From the NCBI GenBank assembly GCA_021777135.1, contig JAJYDX010000001.1:186001-250000 (forward strand): DNA of 64,000 bases. The letters run 5' to 3'. This DNA is from a bacterium. GTDB taxonomy: Bacteria > SZUA-79 > Acidulodesulfobacterales > Acidulodesulfobacteraceae. Positions 48,962 through 59,625 of the stretch are shown piece after piece (within the stretch, counting starts at the first letter, position 1; every line of letters starts with the position of its first letter). The notes below the pieces were generated by a model. It was not told the origin of the DNA. It did not search any database and worked only from the letters and a program-made list of their open reading frames with translations. The position numbers and the translations under genes were made by a program.

Positions 48962-51481
48962 ATGCAGGCTGTCATAATGGCTGGCGGTTTCGGAACAAGG
49001 CTTAAGCCTTTGACTAATAATGCTCCAAAACCTATGATACACATTGCAAACAAGCCTATGATGGAGCATGTGGTTAACCTTCTTAAAAATTATGGCATTA
49101 CAGACTTAATTGTACTTTTATATGTCCAGCCCGAACTGATTAAAAATTATTTCAAAGACGGAACAGATTTCGGGGTAAAAATAGAATATGTTCTTGCTGA
49201 GGAAGATTACGGAACCGCCGGAGCTGTCAAAAATGTCGAAAATATACTTAAAGACGAAGATTTCATTGTAATAAGCGCGGATATTATAACCGATATAAAT
49301 TTAAAAAAACCTATAGATTTTCATATAGACCGTAAAAGTGAGGCAACAATAGTTTTAACGAGAGTTGAAAATCCACTGTCTTTCGGCATAGTTATTACTG
49401 ATGCCGAGGGCAGGATAACAAAGTTTCTCGAAAAACCTACATGGTCCGAAGTATTCAGCGATACTATAAATACTGGAATTTATATTTTAAATAAATCAGT
49501 ATTAAAAATTATTCCCGAAAAAAGCGAGTTTGATTTTTCTAAGGACCTTTTCCCCATACTTTTAAAAAAAAATAAAAATCTTTTCGGGCATACATCATCG
49601 GGATACTGGAAAGACGTAGGCACTCTTTCCGAATACAGACGGAGCCATCTAGATATTATATCTGGGAAAATAGACCTTAATATAGACGGAGAAATTCTCG
49701 AAGGCAAAAACTTAAGAGTAGGTTGTAAAAGCATAGTAGATATAAGCTGCGATATAGAAAACTCTATTCTTGGAAAAGACGTACATATATTGCAACATTG
49801 TAAAATAAAAAACTGTGTTATAGGGGATAACTGCACTATAGGAGAATCTACCCAGATGAACGGTTCCGTTTTGGGAAAAGGTTCGAAGATAGGTCAAAAC
49901 TGCGATATACAGGAAGCCGTATTAGGATATAAATCAAGCGTGGGAAATAATGTTTTTATAGGTTCCGGCGCAGTCATATCGGATGTATGTCATATAGGTG
50001 CAGAAGCGATTATTAATCCAAACGTCAAGATATGGCCGTTTAAAAATGTAGAAGACGGAGCCATATTATCCGAAAGTCTTATTTGGTCAGACAAATGGAG
50101 TGCAAAAATATTTGGACAATACGGTGTAACGGCTCTTGCGAATTTGGAAATTACACCGGAATTTGCGTCGAAACTCGGGGCGGCATTTGGAGCGACTATA
50201 GGCAGAAACAGGACTATTTCTGTATCTAGGGACAGCCATAAAACTTCGCGCCTTTTTTCAAGGGCAATGATGTCCGGCGTGCTTTCGGTAGGAGTAAATG
50301 TAAACGATTTTAGCGATACCCCTATATCTATAGTCAGGTATCAGGCTAAACAGTTTAAAAGTTCCGGAGGCATACATGTCAGAAAACATCCTTTCGATAA
50401 AAAACTTTTAAATATTAAATTTTTCGATTCAAACGGATTAGACTTATCCACGCTCGGAGAGCAAAAAATAGAAAGATTGTTTTTTAGGGAAGATTATGCC
50501 AGGGTAGGTTCTGAAGATACCGGGGAAATATTTTATCCTACTCATGGAACTGAATATTATACGGACGGTTTTCTAGCCACGATAGATGCCGAAAAAATAA
50601 TAAAAAGAAAATTTAAAATAGTTATAGATTATTCTTACGGAAGTTCGTCTAAGATTTTTCCAGCAATAATTGGAAAGCTCGGAATAGACTCTGTCCATCT
50701 TAACGCAAATTTAGACCAGACTAAGATAACCAAGACCGAAAGGGAATTTAAAAAATCGCTAAAAGAACTGTCTAGCATAGTGAGGTCTATTAATGCCGAT
50801 TTAGGCATTTTTATTGATAACGGCGGAGAGAAGATTTATATTTGCGACGAGAACGGCGATAACATAGATGGGAATACCGCTTTGACTTTAATGGCTCTTT
50901 TAGTGATGAAGACCGAAAAGAATTTCCAGTCTATAACTGTTCCGGTCAACTCATCTTTCAATATAGCAAAAACAGCAAGCGATTATAACTTCGAAATATT
51001 TTTTGCAAAAAATTCATCTAGCTGTCTTATGGAGAAAGCCGCAAATTCAGGTGTCTATTTTGCCGGAGATAACGAAGGCGGATATATTTACCCGAGGTTT
51101 ATGCCGGCATTCGACGGAATGTATTCGGCGATAAAGCTTTTAGAAATGCTCGCAAAACTTAATACATCGATTAAAAACGAAATGAGGTTTATTGAGCCTA
51201 CTTATTTTGAATATAAAAAGGTTCCTTGCCCTACTGAATTAAAAGGTTTTATAATGAGAAAATTTTTTGAGAAATACGGTGGAGAAAATGTTTTACTTAT
51301 CGACGGAATAAAGCTTATAAAGCCCGACGGTTGGGTTCTTGCCTACCCTACGTCTGAGGGGGCGCATTTCGAGATATTCGCGGAAAGCAGGGAAAAAGAT
51401 GAATCTTTAGCTCTTATAAATCAATTCAACCGTGATATGGAAACATGGAAAAACGAAAGAGACTTAAGCGCCTTATCTTAA
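48962..51481 (+). CDS. Mannose-1-phosphate guanylyltransferase / phosphomannomutase-like fusion
   Basis: N-terminal nucleotidyltransferase MAGGFGTRLKPLTNNAPKPMIHIANKPMMEH; left-handed beta-helix repeats; C-terminal PGM/PMM-like domain. Confidence 0.88.
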   Translation: MQAVIMAGGFGTRLKPLTNNAPKPMIHIANKPMMEHVVNLLKNYGITDLIVLLYVQPELIKNYFKDGTDFGVKIEYVLAEEDYGTAGAVKNVENILKDEDFIVISADIITDINLKKPIDFHIDRKSEATIVLTRVENPLSFGIVITDAEGRITKFLEKPTWSEVFSDTINTGIYILNKSVLKIIPEKSEFDFSKDLFPILLKKNKNLFGHTSSGYWKDVGTLSEYRRSHLDIISGKIDLNIDGEILEGKNLRVGCKSIVDISCDIENSILGKDVHILQHCKIKNCVIGDNCTIGESTQMNGSVLGKGSKIGQNCDIQEAVLGYKSSVGNNVFIGSGAVISDVCHIGAEAIINPNVKIWPFKNVEDGAILSESLIWSDKWSAKIFGQYGVTALANLEITPEFASKLGAAFGATIGRNRTISVSRDSHKTSRLFSRAMMSGVLSVGVNVNDFSDTPISIVRYQAKQFKSSGGIHVRKHPFDKKLLNIKFFDSNGLDLSTLGEQKIERLFFREDYARVGSEDTGEIFYPTHGTEYYTDGFLATIDAEKIIKRKFKIVIDYSYGSSSKIFPAIIGKLGIDSVHLNANLDQTKITKTEREFKKSLKELSSIVRSINADLGIFIDNGGEKIYICDENGDNIDGNTALTLMALLVMKTEKNFQSITVPVNSSFNIAKTASDYNFEIFFAKNSSSCLMEKAANSGVYFAGDNEGGYIYPRFMPAFDGMYSAIKLLEMLAKLNTSIKNEMRFIEPTYFEYKKVPCPTELKGFIMRKFFEKYGGENVLLIDGIKLIKPDGWVLAYPTSEGAHFEIFAESREKDESLALINQFNRDMETWKNERDLSALS

Positions 51482-51512
51482 AATAAAATAAAATGATAAA
51501 TTCTTTAATAAT

Positions 51513-53015
51513 ATGACCACAAAAAAAAATAACTCAAAAACTTTTGAAATAGAATTCGGGACGTCAGGTTACAGAGGTAAAATCGCCGACGATTTTACAT
51601 ATGAATCCGTTAAATTAGTTTCTCAAGCAGTATGTGATTTTTTGACTGAAAAATACGTAGGAGGGTTTCCATCTAAAACGATAATTATAGGATACGATAC
51701 GCGTTTTTTATCCGAAGAGTTCGCAAAGGTTAGCGCGTCGGTATTTTGTGCAAACGGTTTTAGAGTTATTTTTGCGAATACATTTACTCCCACGCCGGTT
51801 ATTTCTATTAAAATATTAAAAGAAAAAGCGCTTGGAGCGATAAATATAACCGCAAGCCATAATCCATATAATTATAACGGGATAAAGTTCTCGCCTGACT
51901 GGGGAGGCCCGGCACTACCTGAAGATACGGAAATTTTAACAAAAAAATCCAATGAGCTTCTTAAATCTACTAAATATAATTTTATGGATTTTGAAGAGGC
52001 AAAAAGCCAGAATTTATTGATAGAGGAAGATTTCATAAATGATTATGTAGACCTCGTAAAATCTAGACTGGATTTAAAGCTTATCGAAGATAACAGCCGC
52101 CGTATTTATCCCTTTATTACATCCATGCACGGAACTTCAAAAGGTATAATTGGAAAAATTTTAGGAGAAGCCGGTTACGAGTTTAAGGAATTATACGCAG
52201 AAAGAGATGCCTTCTTTACGCCGGGTTTTGCGCCGGACCCCTCCGCAAAAAATTTAAAAGAGATGGGTGAATTAATTAAAAAATATAATATGCAAAATAA
52301 AAAAGCATATGATTTTGAAAAATCCGCCATTGGACTTGCGGCGGACGGAGATGCCGATAGATACGGAATTTTGGACGAAGACGGCGAATTCGTAGAGCCT
52401 AATATAATTTTTCCGCTTCTTTATAATTATTATATAGAAGGTAAAGGAATAAAAGGTGATGTCGCAAGAAGCGTAGCTACGACGGCCTTAGTAGATAGGA
52501 TAGCAAAATATCAAGGATTTAAGGCAATAGAAACCCCCGTTGGGTTTAAATATTTGGGAAAATTGATATCCGAAGGCAAGGTCGTAATGGCGGGAGAAGA
52601 ATCTTCGGGCTTGACCGTAAGCGGACATACTCCAGACAAGGACGGCATTTATACCTGCCTTCTGGTTTTAGAAATGATTTCGTATTATAAAAAACCATTA
52701 AAAGACCTGGTTAAAAATATTTTAGAAAAATATGGTCCAATTTATACCAAAAGAATTAATGTTCCTATAGATAAAGAAAAATTTAAGGCTGAAATAGATG
52801 AAAAAATGGAAAAATTTCCGAAAATTTTTGAAGGAAAAAGAGTTATGGCTAAAAATATAACAGACGGCTATAAGATATTTTTTGACGACGATTCGTGGCT
52901 TTTGGCCAGGCTTTCTGGAACTGAAGACTTAATGAGAATATACTGCGAAGCCGACACCGAGAGCAATCTTGATGTTCTAATTAGCGCATTTAAAAAATAT
53001 TTGATTAATAAATAA
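51513..53015 (+). CDS. Phosphoglucomutase/phosphomannomutase
   Basis: EFGTSGYRGKIADDFT; GAINITASHNPYNYNGIKFS; AADGDADRYGI. Confidence 0.94.
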   Translation: MTTKKNNSKTFEIEFGTSGYRGKIADDFTYESVKLVSQAVCDFLTEKYVGGFPSKTIIIGYDTRFLSEEFAKVSASVFCANGFRVIFANTFTPTPVISIKILKEKALGAINITASHNPYNYNGIKFSPDWGGPALPEDTEILTKKSNELLKSTKYNFMDFEEAKSQNLLIEEDFINDYVDLVKSRLDLKLIEDNSRRIYPFITSMHGTSKGIIGKILGEAGYEFKELYAERDAFFTPGFAPDPSAKNLKEMGELIKKYNMQNKKAYDFEKSAIGLAADGDADRYGILDEDGEFVEPNIIFPLLYNYYIEGKGIKGDVARSVATTALVDRIAKYQGFKAIETPVGFKYLGKLISEGKVVMAGEESSGLTVSGHTPDKDGIYTCLLVLEMISYYKKPLKDLVKNILEKYGPIYTKRINVPIDKEKFKAEIDEKMEKFPKIFEGKRVMAKNITDGYKIFFDDDSWLLARLSGTEDLMRIYCEADTESNLDVLISAFKKYLINK

Positions 53016-53038
53016 AGAAAAAAGGACGATCGCGACAA

Positions 53039-53680
53039 ATGAAATTTTACACTATCCCAGCAGGACCTTTCGAGGTAAATACATATATCGTGTTTAACGA
53101 TGAAACAAAAGAATCTTTAAGGGAAAAAGAAGGTTTTATAATCGACCCTGGAGGACAGGAAAATAAGATAGATCAAATAATACGGGATGAGAATATAGAA
53201 TTAAAATTTATATTAAATACCCACTGTCACATAGACCACGTAGCTATGGACAACTATTTTAAGGAAAAATACGGCATAGGCATAATTGCGGCTAAAGAGG
53301 AAGAATATATAATTAAAAATTTAAAAGAACAGGCAGAGTATCTCGGTTTTAAATATACGGGGGATATTGCAATAGATAGGTATTTGAAAGAAGGAGAAAT
53401 TATAAATATAAAAGGAATTAAAGTGATGCCGATTTTTACGCCGGGACACTCCCCCGGAAGTACCTCATTTTTAGTTGACGATAAACACCTTTTCAGTGGC
53501 GATACACTTTTTAAGAGTACTATTGGCAGGACCGATTTATTCGGAGGTTCGTCTGAGCAAATCATAAGTTCTATAAAGAATAAACTTATGATTTTGAAAG
53601 ATGAAGTGAAAGTTTACCCGGGACACGGGGAATCCACGACTATAGGATACGAAAGAAAGTATAATCCCTATTTAACTTAA
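53039..53680 (+). CDS. MBL-fold hydrolase (glyoxalase II-like)
   Basis: LNTHCHIDHVAMD; TPGHSPGSTSFLVDDKHLFSGDTLF; VYPGHGESTTIGYE. Confidence 0.92.
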   Translation: MKFYTIPAGPFEVNTYIVFNDETKESLREKEGFIIDPGGQENKIDQIIRDENIELKFILNTHCHIDHVAMDNYFKEKYGIGIIAAKEEEYIIKNLKEQAEYLGFKYTGDIAIDRYLKEGEIINIKGIKVMPIFTPGHSPGSTSFLVDDKHLFSGDTLFKSTIGRTDLFGGSSEQIISSIKNKLMILKDEVKVYPGHGESTTIGYERKYNPYLT

Positions 53681-53720
53681 CGCCTGAGTTTTATATCTTA
53701 ATTAGGATTGAAATAATTTT

Positions 53721-54935
53721 ATGGATTTAAAAAATAAGAAGGTTTTATTATGCGTTACCGGTTCGATTGCATGCTATAAAAGCGTCGATTTATACAGAAA
53801 ACTTAAAAAAGAAGGCGCAGATGTCAAGGTAATATTGAGCCGTGCAGCCGGAGAATTTATTTCGCCTTATATATTCGAATCTTTCGGCGAAGAAGCTTTT
53901 TACGACGACGCTTTTAAAAATCCGCTGTCCCATATATCTTTGTCTAAATTTGCAGACGTTATTTTGATTGCTCCGGCAACATATAATACTATTAACAAAT
54001 TTGCCGCAGGTATTGCAGATACCTTAATAACTCTTGTGGTTGCAGCTTCTCCGGAAAAGCCCAAAATTCTAGTTCCCGCTATGAACCCAAATATGTTTGC
54101 TAATAAAATATTAAAGAATAACCTGAATAAATTAAGCGAGTATAATTTTTATGCAGTTTCTCCTGAAACTGGAAACGCAGCCTGCGGCGATTTTGGAGAA
54201 GGCAGATTTCCGGAAATTGAAGACGTTATATTTGAGGTTGAGTCCGTTTTTAGCGAAAAAAAACTTAAAGGTAAAAAAGTTTTAATAACTGCCGGAGCTA
54301 CTAGAGAATATATGGACCCAGTCAGGTTTATATCGAACGGTTCCAGCGGTAAAATGGGAATAAGCCTTGCAAACGAAGCTGTGAAGCAAGGAGCGGACGT
54401 TGTATTGATTGCCCTTAATATCGATAGAGCTTCCTTTTATATAAACAAAAAAGTTAAAATAATAAACCGTATCAGCTTTATGGATTTTAAAGAGGCACTG
54501 AAGGACGAATTTAAAAAAAGCGATATTTTATTTATGTCGGCGGCGGTTTCGGATTATGGATTTAAAGAAAAAAGCTCCGAAAAAATTAAAAAAAGCAGAA
54601 CAACAGTTGCTGCGGACGCCGGTGACAAAAAATCTACCGTATTTAAAGCAGAACTTGTTCAAAATGAAGATTTGCTAAAATCCTTATCTACTTTAAGAAA
54701 AAAAGGACAGGTAATATTCGGTTTTGCCGCAGAAACTAACTATTTAATAGAAAACGGACGGAAAAAAATTGCTGAAAAGTCTTTAGACTTTATATTCGTA
54801 AACGACGTGTCTAAAGACGTTATAGGCTCGGACGAGAACGAAGGATTCTTGATGGATAATAACGGAGGCATAATAAAATTTGAAAGGCAGCCTAAAAAAA
54901 AATTGGCACGCTTGCTTATTTTAAATTTGCATTAA
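53721..54935 (+). CDS. coaBC: Bifunctional phosphopantothenoylcysteine decarboxylase/phosphopantothenate-cysteine ligase
   Basis: LLCVTGSIACYKSVDLYRKLKKEGADVKVILS; PAMNPNMF; ITAGATREYMDPVRFISNGSSGKMG. Confidence 0.96.
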   Translation: MDLKNKKVLLCVTGSIACYKSVDLYRKLKKEGADVKVILSRAAGEFISPYIFESFGEEAFYDDAFKNPLSHISLSKFADVILIAPATYNTINKFAAGIADTLITLVVAASPEKPKILVPAMNPNMFANKILKNNLNKLSEYNFYAVSPETGNAACGDFGEGRFPEIEDVIFEVESVFSEKKLKGKKVLITAGATREYMDPVRFISNGSSGKMGISLANEAVKQGADVVLIALNIDRASFYINKKVKIINRISFMDFKEALKDEFKKSDILFMSAAVSDYGFKEKSSEKIKKSRTTVAADAGDKKSTVFKAELVQNEDLLKSLSTLRKKGQVIFGFAAETNYLIENGRKKIAEKSLDFIFVNDVSKDVIGSDENEGFLMDNNGGIIKFERQPKKKLARLLILNLH

Positions 54936-55012
54936 ATTTTAATTTTTTATTATAATTTAAAGTATTGCGTGCGTCTTATCTATAATCTCAAAAAAAAAAT
55001 TTTAAAAACACA

Positions 55013-55726
55013 ATGTCTAGAATCGTAGAAGAAATTTTTTCGGATATAGCTGATAAATACGACATAATGGGGCATATATTTAGTTTCGGGGTGGACGGAA
55101 TCTGGAGAAAAATTGCAGCAAACGAGGCAATAATAGAAAGCTCGGAATATGCCGTTCTTGATGTAGCTACAGGAACAGGTTCTTTAGTACTGGATATTGC
55201 TGAAAAAGCTTGTAAATACAACAAAAGCGTTTGTATTACCGGTGTTGATTTCAATAAAGATATGCTTAAAATAGCAAAAAAGAAAATCGATGCCAAGATA
55301 GACCACAAGGCAAAATATTCCGATATTAAAATAAATCTTAAGCTGGATGACGCTATGAAATTAGAAAAATCAGGTTCTTCATATGACGTTGTTACGGCTG
55401 GATTCTTGCTTAGAAATGTTGACGATGCAATAGTTTTCGTTCAGGGATTAAAGAAGGTCCTCAAAAGCGGCGGGAAATTTATTTTACTTGAAATGGGAAA
55501 AACCGACGATAAATTTCTTGATTTTTTATATGGAGCTTATTTTGCCGTCATAAGGCTTACAGGCTCTTTAATCAACAAAAAAGCTTATTGGTGGCTAACC
55601 AGAAGCATAATGAAATTTAGCAGGGAAAAGATGATTGATATTTTAAAAGATAACGGTTTTGAAGATATAAAGATAAAGAATCTTCCTTTTAAAATAGGTT
55701 TTATGATTACAGGGAAAAATGCTTAA
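55013..55726 (+). CDS. ubiE: Ubiquinone/menaquinone biosynthesis C-methyltransferase
   Basis: IADKYDIMGHIFSFGVDGIWRK; LDVATGTGSLVLDIA; GFLLRNVDDA. Confidence 0.9.
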   Translation: MSRIVEEIFSDIADKYDIMGHIFSFGVDGIWRKIAANEAIIESSEYAVLDVATGTGSLVLDIAEKACKYNKSVCITGVDFNKDMLKIAKKKIDAKIDHKAKYSDIKINLKLDDAMKLEKSGSSYDVVTAGFLLRNVDDAIVFVQGLKKVLKSGGKFILLEMGKTDDKFLDFLYGAYFAVIRLTGSLINKKAYWWLTRSIMKFSREKMIDILKDNGFEDIKIKNLPFKIGFMITGKNA

Positions 55727-58700
55727 GAATGAAAGCAAAAATATAAATTCCGTAAGATTCAAGATATACATCCTTTTTATAATTTCCAACCTCGTCATTT
55801 TTTTAATCGGCACTTTCTTTATAATAAAAGGCATAAACTCATATGAGCAGAAATATTTGCGCGAAAAACTCAGATCTCAACTTATGGACGTTACTATGAG
55901 ATTCATTGCCGGCAGAAGGCGTATGCTTGAAAATGCCAATAATATAATAGCGCATGCTTTTAAAAAGAATTTTATACAAAGCATGTTTCCATCAAAAAAA
56001 ATAACCAGTGTATATTTGATTAAAGTTAAAAACGGGAAAATTTTAGATTTAGAAAGGTTTAACCAAAACGGGTACAAAACAGAACAAAATACAAAATATT
56101 CAAGGTTTTTATACATTATATCAATGAAACACAGGCACATATTATACGGGTTTGGTAGGGACGAACACGAAAAGCTTATTGATTTGAGAATTGTTTATAG
56201 ATTGCTAAGAAAAGGAAATGGTTATCTTTTGATTCTAAATAAGAATATTACTAGCAGCTATTTGTTACGAATTCGCAAAAAAAAGAATATGATTGCAAAT
56301 ATAGGCGTTTATTATGGTAACAGGAGGTCGGCAGTTACCGTATTTAGAAATAATAAGCTCATAGGAGTAGGGCAGCGCACAAATTTAAAGCAGTACAAAG
56401 TATTAAAAAAAGGGGAACATGTATATGAATCTCTTTGGCTAGGAGGCATTCCTTTTTATATTTATAATAGCCCCATTTATAATGTCGAAGGTAAAATAAT
56501 AGGAATAACAGGCGTAGGCATAAAAGAATTTGGCTGGTTTAAGTATATTTTTAAGTTTTATATGCTAATACTGGTATTTTTAATAATTTTGGCGACATCA
56601 TCTTTAATTTTCTTATATTTCAATAAAAGATTTATTAACAGATTTTACGAACTCCTGAGATTAATTAACGGAATAAATCCTAATAATCCTGAAAAATTGG
56701 AACATCCTTCCTCCTTTAAAAATAAACGTGGCATAGAAGTAGAATTGCTGGAACTATATGAAGCTATTAATGGACTTAATAATGCAATAATAGAAAAACG
56801 TAAAGAAAATCAAATAATAGTATCAATTATAAACGATTTTGGTATGGAGATAACAGTTGAAGACGATATAAACACAATCGCCGACAAACTTATTTCGGCA
56901 ATAGTCGAAAAAATGGGATTTGATTACGGCTGGTTCGGCATACCGGATGAATTAGATAAGGAAATAAAAATTAAAACCTCTTATAACTCTGATTTTAACT
57001 ATGCGAAGGACCTTATTATAAAATATGACGATTCGAACTATATGAAAAGTTTGACCGGAAAAGCTTTAAAGTCAATGAATTATATGGTAATTAACGATGT
57101 TTCGACAGATGAAAACATACCACTATATAAGCAAAGGCTTATGAATTATAACTTCAATTCTTTAGGAGCGTTTCCTTTGATTGCAAACGGCGAAATTTAC
57201 GGTATTATAGGGGTTTATTCCAAGGAAAAAAACGCTTTTTCCGGAATAGAGCCTGAAATAATCTTTAACCTTGCCGGATATGCCGCATATATAATTCAAT
57301 ATCTTAAAAATCTAAAGAGGTCTAAAGTTTTGTCAGATATGGCTGAGGACATGCTCCGTTATATCGCTTCGCAGGGGGAAACCGGAAGCCTAGAAGATAA
57401 ACATGAGAACTTTTTTGAAAGAGACAAGTTTTTTAACGGTGTAGAAGAAAACTTGAGTGCAGATTTTGTAGAATTTATTATTTACGATACTGTAAGGGAT
57501 GAAATATCGGATGCATTGTTTTCTAAAGGCTGGAATAATAATATAGGCGTCAGTTCTATAGCTCCTGAACCTACAAAATTTATAAGAGAAAGAGTTAAAG
57601 AAAACAGGCTGGATTGCTACGATTACCTTGAAGATGAATTAACGACGCCGAAATTTAAGAATATGAATGTCCGAGATATAATATTATTTGCCTTTAAGGG
57701 TTCTAAAAATCACAGATATTTAGCTGTTTCCGGTGCTAAAGATAGGAGAATATTGTTTAAGGAGCAGGACATATATTTTTTCAGGGACGCAATGACCTTA
57801 TTTGCAGGTTATTATGAGATAAACAAATTATACCAAGAGTTGGAATCATCTTTGGAAATTCTCGAAAACAGGGAAATACTTATAAATAAAATGACTGCAT
57901 TTGGACTTGTCTCGGTAAATATTACTAAAGAAACTGTGGATATTTACAACGATTACCTCGCTTCTATTTTTGAACTTGATAAATTCAATGCTACGTTGTC
58001 AATAAACCAATTTTATGAAAACATTAAAAAATCATTCGAAGACGAATATCTTGCAGAAAAAATATTTCAAACTTATGTAAAAAACAGATATGTTTCGACA
58101 ATAGACAGTGTTGAAATAAGCCTTAAATCTGGCATTATATTGAGCATGAAGTCTAACCTTTTTTCAACTAAAGAAGGAGAGATTATAAGGCTTTTAGTTT
58201 TTGAAAACGTAACGGACATAAAAAATTATTTAAAAGATATGGAAAGGTCTAAAGATAGATTAAATATATTATATAATCTATCTTATAAGCTTTCCAATGT
58301 TTTTACTATTGAATATGCCATAAAAACTTTTGCCGAAGGTATTTATTCCATAAAAAAGGAGGGTAACGGAATAGTAGATTCTATACATATAAACATTTTT
58401 GATTCGGTTAATAAAAAAACAGTTACTTCGTTGATTTATTACAGGAATGAAAATGAATCATGGGATGACCCGGCACTAAAACATTCTGATAATTCCTCTA
58501 AAATAATTGTTACGGTCAATAACATTAATTATAAAGATTACATTTCAAACTGCAAGCTTTTAAAAAGAAGGAAAAAATCTGATTTGATAGATATGACGGA
58601 TAATTGCGAATTTAGGGGAACGGACGGAAGCTATAGATGCTTTGTTCTTAAAATCAGCGACGAGGTGGCAAGCACTGTTTCAGTAGAATCAAAGGATAAA

Positions 58701-59330
58701 AATTTCTTTTCCTTGGAAATAACTGATTTAATAAGAGAAATAATTAATATAGCCTCTCCGGTATTTGCAAAACTTATATTAATAGAAACCAATAAGGAAC
58801 TCGCGATTACTGATTCTCTAACCGGAATATACAATAGAAGATTTATGTATGAATTCACGAAAAGGGAAATATCAAGGGCTATAAGGAATTCTACAGATCT
58901 TTCAATAGTTATATTAGATATAGATAAATTTAAAGACATAAACGATAATTATGGCCATCATATTGGCGATCTTATGTTGATGGAATTTGTTGGTGACTTA
59001 AAAAATGTTTTAATGCGAAAACAGGATATTATTACTAGATACGGCGGCGACGAATTTGTTATGATTTTACCGGATACAGATAAAGAGAATGCCTTTAATT
59101 TAATGGAAAAATTAAGAATTAACATTCAAGACAAAGTATATAAATTTCAAAATAACTTAAGTTTAAGTATTACCATATCCATTGGTTTAGCAAATTTAAT
59201 ATCTAAAGAGGTAAATAAAAAAATAAAAGACAACAAAAATACAGAAGAAATTTTAAACATTCTATTAAAAATGGCAGACGATAATTTGTATAAAGCTAAG
59301 GACTTAGGTAGAAATAAAGTTATAGGATAA
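55719..59330 (+). CDS. Large membrane diguanylate cyclase (extracytoplasmic sensor + GAF-like + GGDEF)
   Basis: TM at N-terminus and around residue 285; GAF-like segment; DSLTGIYNRRFMYEF; RYGGDEFVMILPD. Confidence 0.9.
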   Translation: MLKNESKNINSVRFKIYILFIISNLVIFLIGTFFIIKGINSYEQKYLREKLRSQLMDVTMRFIAGRRRMLENANNIIAHAFKKNFIQSMFPSKKITSVYLIKVKNGKILDLERFNQNGYKTEQNTKYSRFLYIISMKHRHILYGFGRDEHEKLIDLRIVYRLLRKGNGYLLILNKNITSSYLLRIRKKKNMIANIGVYYGNRRSAVTVFRNNKLIGVGQRTNLKQYKVLKKGEHVYESLWLGGIPFYIYNSPIYNVEGKIIGITGVGIKEFGWFKYIFKFYMLILVFLIILATSSLIFLYFNKRFINRFYELLRLINGINPNNPEKLEHPSSFKNKRGIEVELLELYEAINGLNNAIIEKRKENQIIVSIINDFGMEITVEDDINTIADKLISAIVEKMGFDYGWFGIPDELDKEIKIKTSYNSDFNYAKDLIIKYDDSNYMKSLTGKALKSMNYMVINDVSTDENIPLYKQRLMNYNFNSLGAFPLIANGEIYGIIGVYSKEKNAFSGIEPEIIFNLAGYAAYIIQYLKNLKRSKVLSDMAEDMLRYIASQGETGSLEDKHENFFERDKFFNGVEENLSADFVEFIIYDTVRDEISDALFSKGWNNNIGVSSIAPEPTKFIRERVKENRLDCYDYLEDELTTPKFKNMNVRDIILFAFKGSKNHRYLAVSGAKDRRILFKEQDIYFFRDAMTLFAGYYEINKLYQELESSLEILENREILINKMTAFGLVSVNITKETVDIYNDYLASIFELDKFNATLSINQFYENIKKSFEDEYLAEKIFQTYVKNRYVSTIDSVEISLKSGIILSMKSNLFSTKEGEIIRLLVFENVTDIKNYLKDMERSKDRLNILYNLSYKLSNVFTIEYAIKTFAEGIYSIKKEGNGIVDSIHINIFDSVNKKTVTSLIYYRNENESWDDPALKHSDNSSKIIVTVNNINYKDYISNCKLLKRRKKSDLIDMTDNCEFRGTDGSYRCFVLKISDEVASTVSVESKDKNFFSLEITDLIREIINIASPVFAKLILIETNKELAITDSLTGIYNRRFMYEFTKREISRAIRNSTDLSIVILDIDKFKDINDNYGHHIGDLMLMEFVGDLKNVLMRKQDIITRYGGDEFVMILPDTDKENAFNLMEKLRINIQDKVYKFQNNLSLSITISIGLANLISKEVNKKIKDNKNTEEILNILLKMADDNLYKAKDLGRNKVIG

Positions 59331-59349
59331 AACTGGCGCAAATTTTTAT

Positions 59350-59378
59350 TTGACATTAGTAAATATCTTCTATATACT
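59350..59378 (+). promoter_or_regulatory. Sigma-70 promoter for the SAM-riboswitch operon
   Basis: TTGACA-17 bp-TATACT. Confidence 0.8.
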
Positions 59379-59431
59379 ATTATTAAGTAAGTTTTATTAC
59401 AGTTATCTCATAATATACACAATAAATATAG

Positions 59432-59536
59432 TTCTTATCGAGAGCGGTAGAGGGACGGGCCCTATGAAACCGCAGCAACCGATTAAATTTTAAAGTCGGT
59501 GCTAATTCCCGCAGGTTTATTCCTGAAAGATAAGAA
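59432..59536 (+). ncRNA. SAM-I (S-box) riboswitch aptamer
   Basis: TTCTTATCGAGAGCGGTAGAGGGACGGGCCCTATGAAACCGCAGCAACC…GTCGGTGCTAATTCCCGCAGG…GAAAGATAAGAA; P1 TTCTTATC/GATAAGAA. Confidence 0.97.
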
Positions 59537-59552
59537 GGATGAGTTTTCTTAG

Positions 59553-59597
59553 ACCTCTTCTTCCTTATTTTACGGGAAGAAGAGGTTTTTTATTTTT
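59553..59597 (+). terminator. Rho-independent terminator (riboswitch expression platform)
   Basis: ACCTCTTCTTCC…GGAAGAAGAGGTTTTTTATTTTTT. Confidence 0.92.
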
Positions 59598-59625
59598 TAA
59601 ATTGATTTTAAATAAAGGAGAGAAA

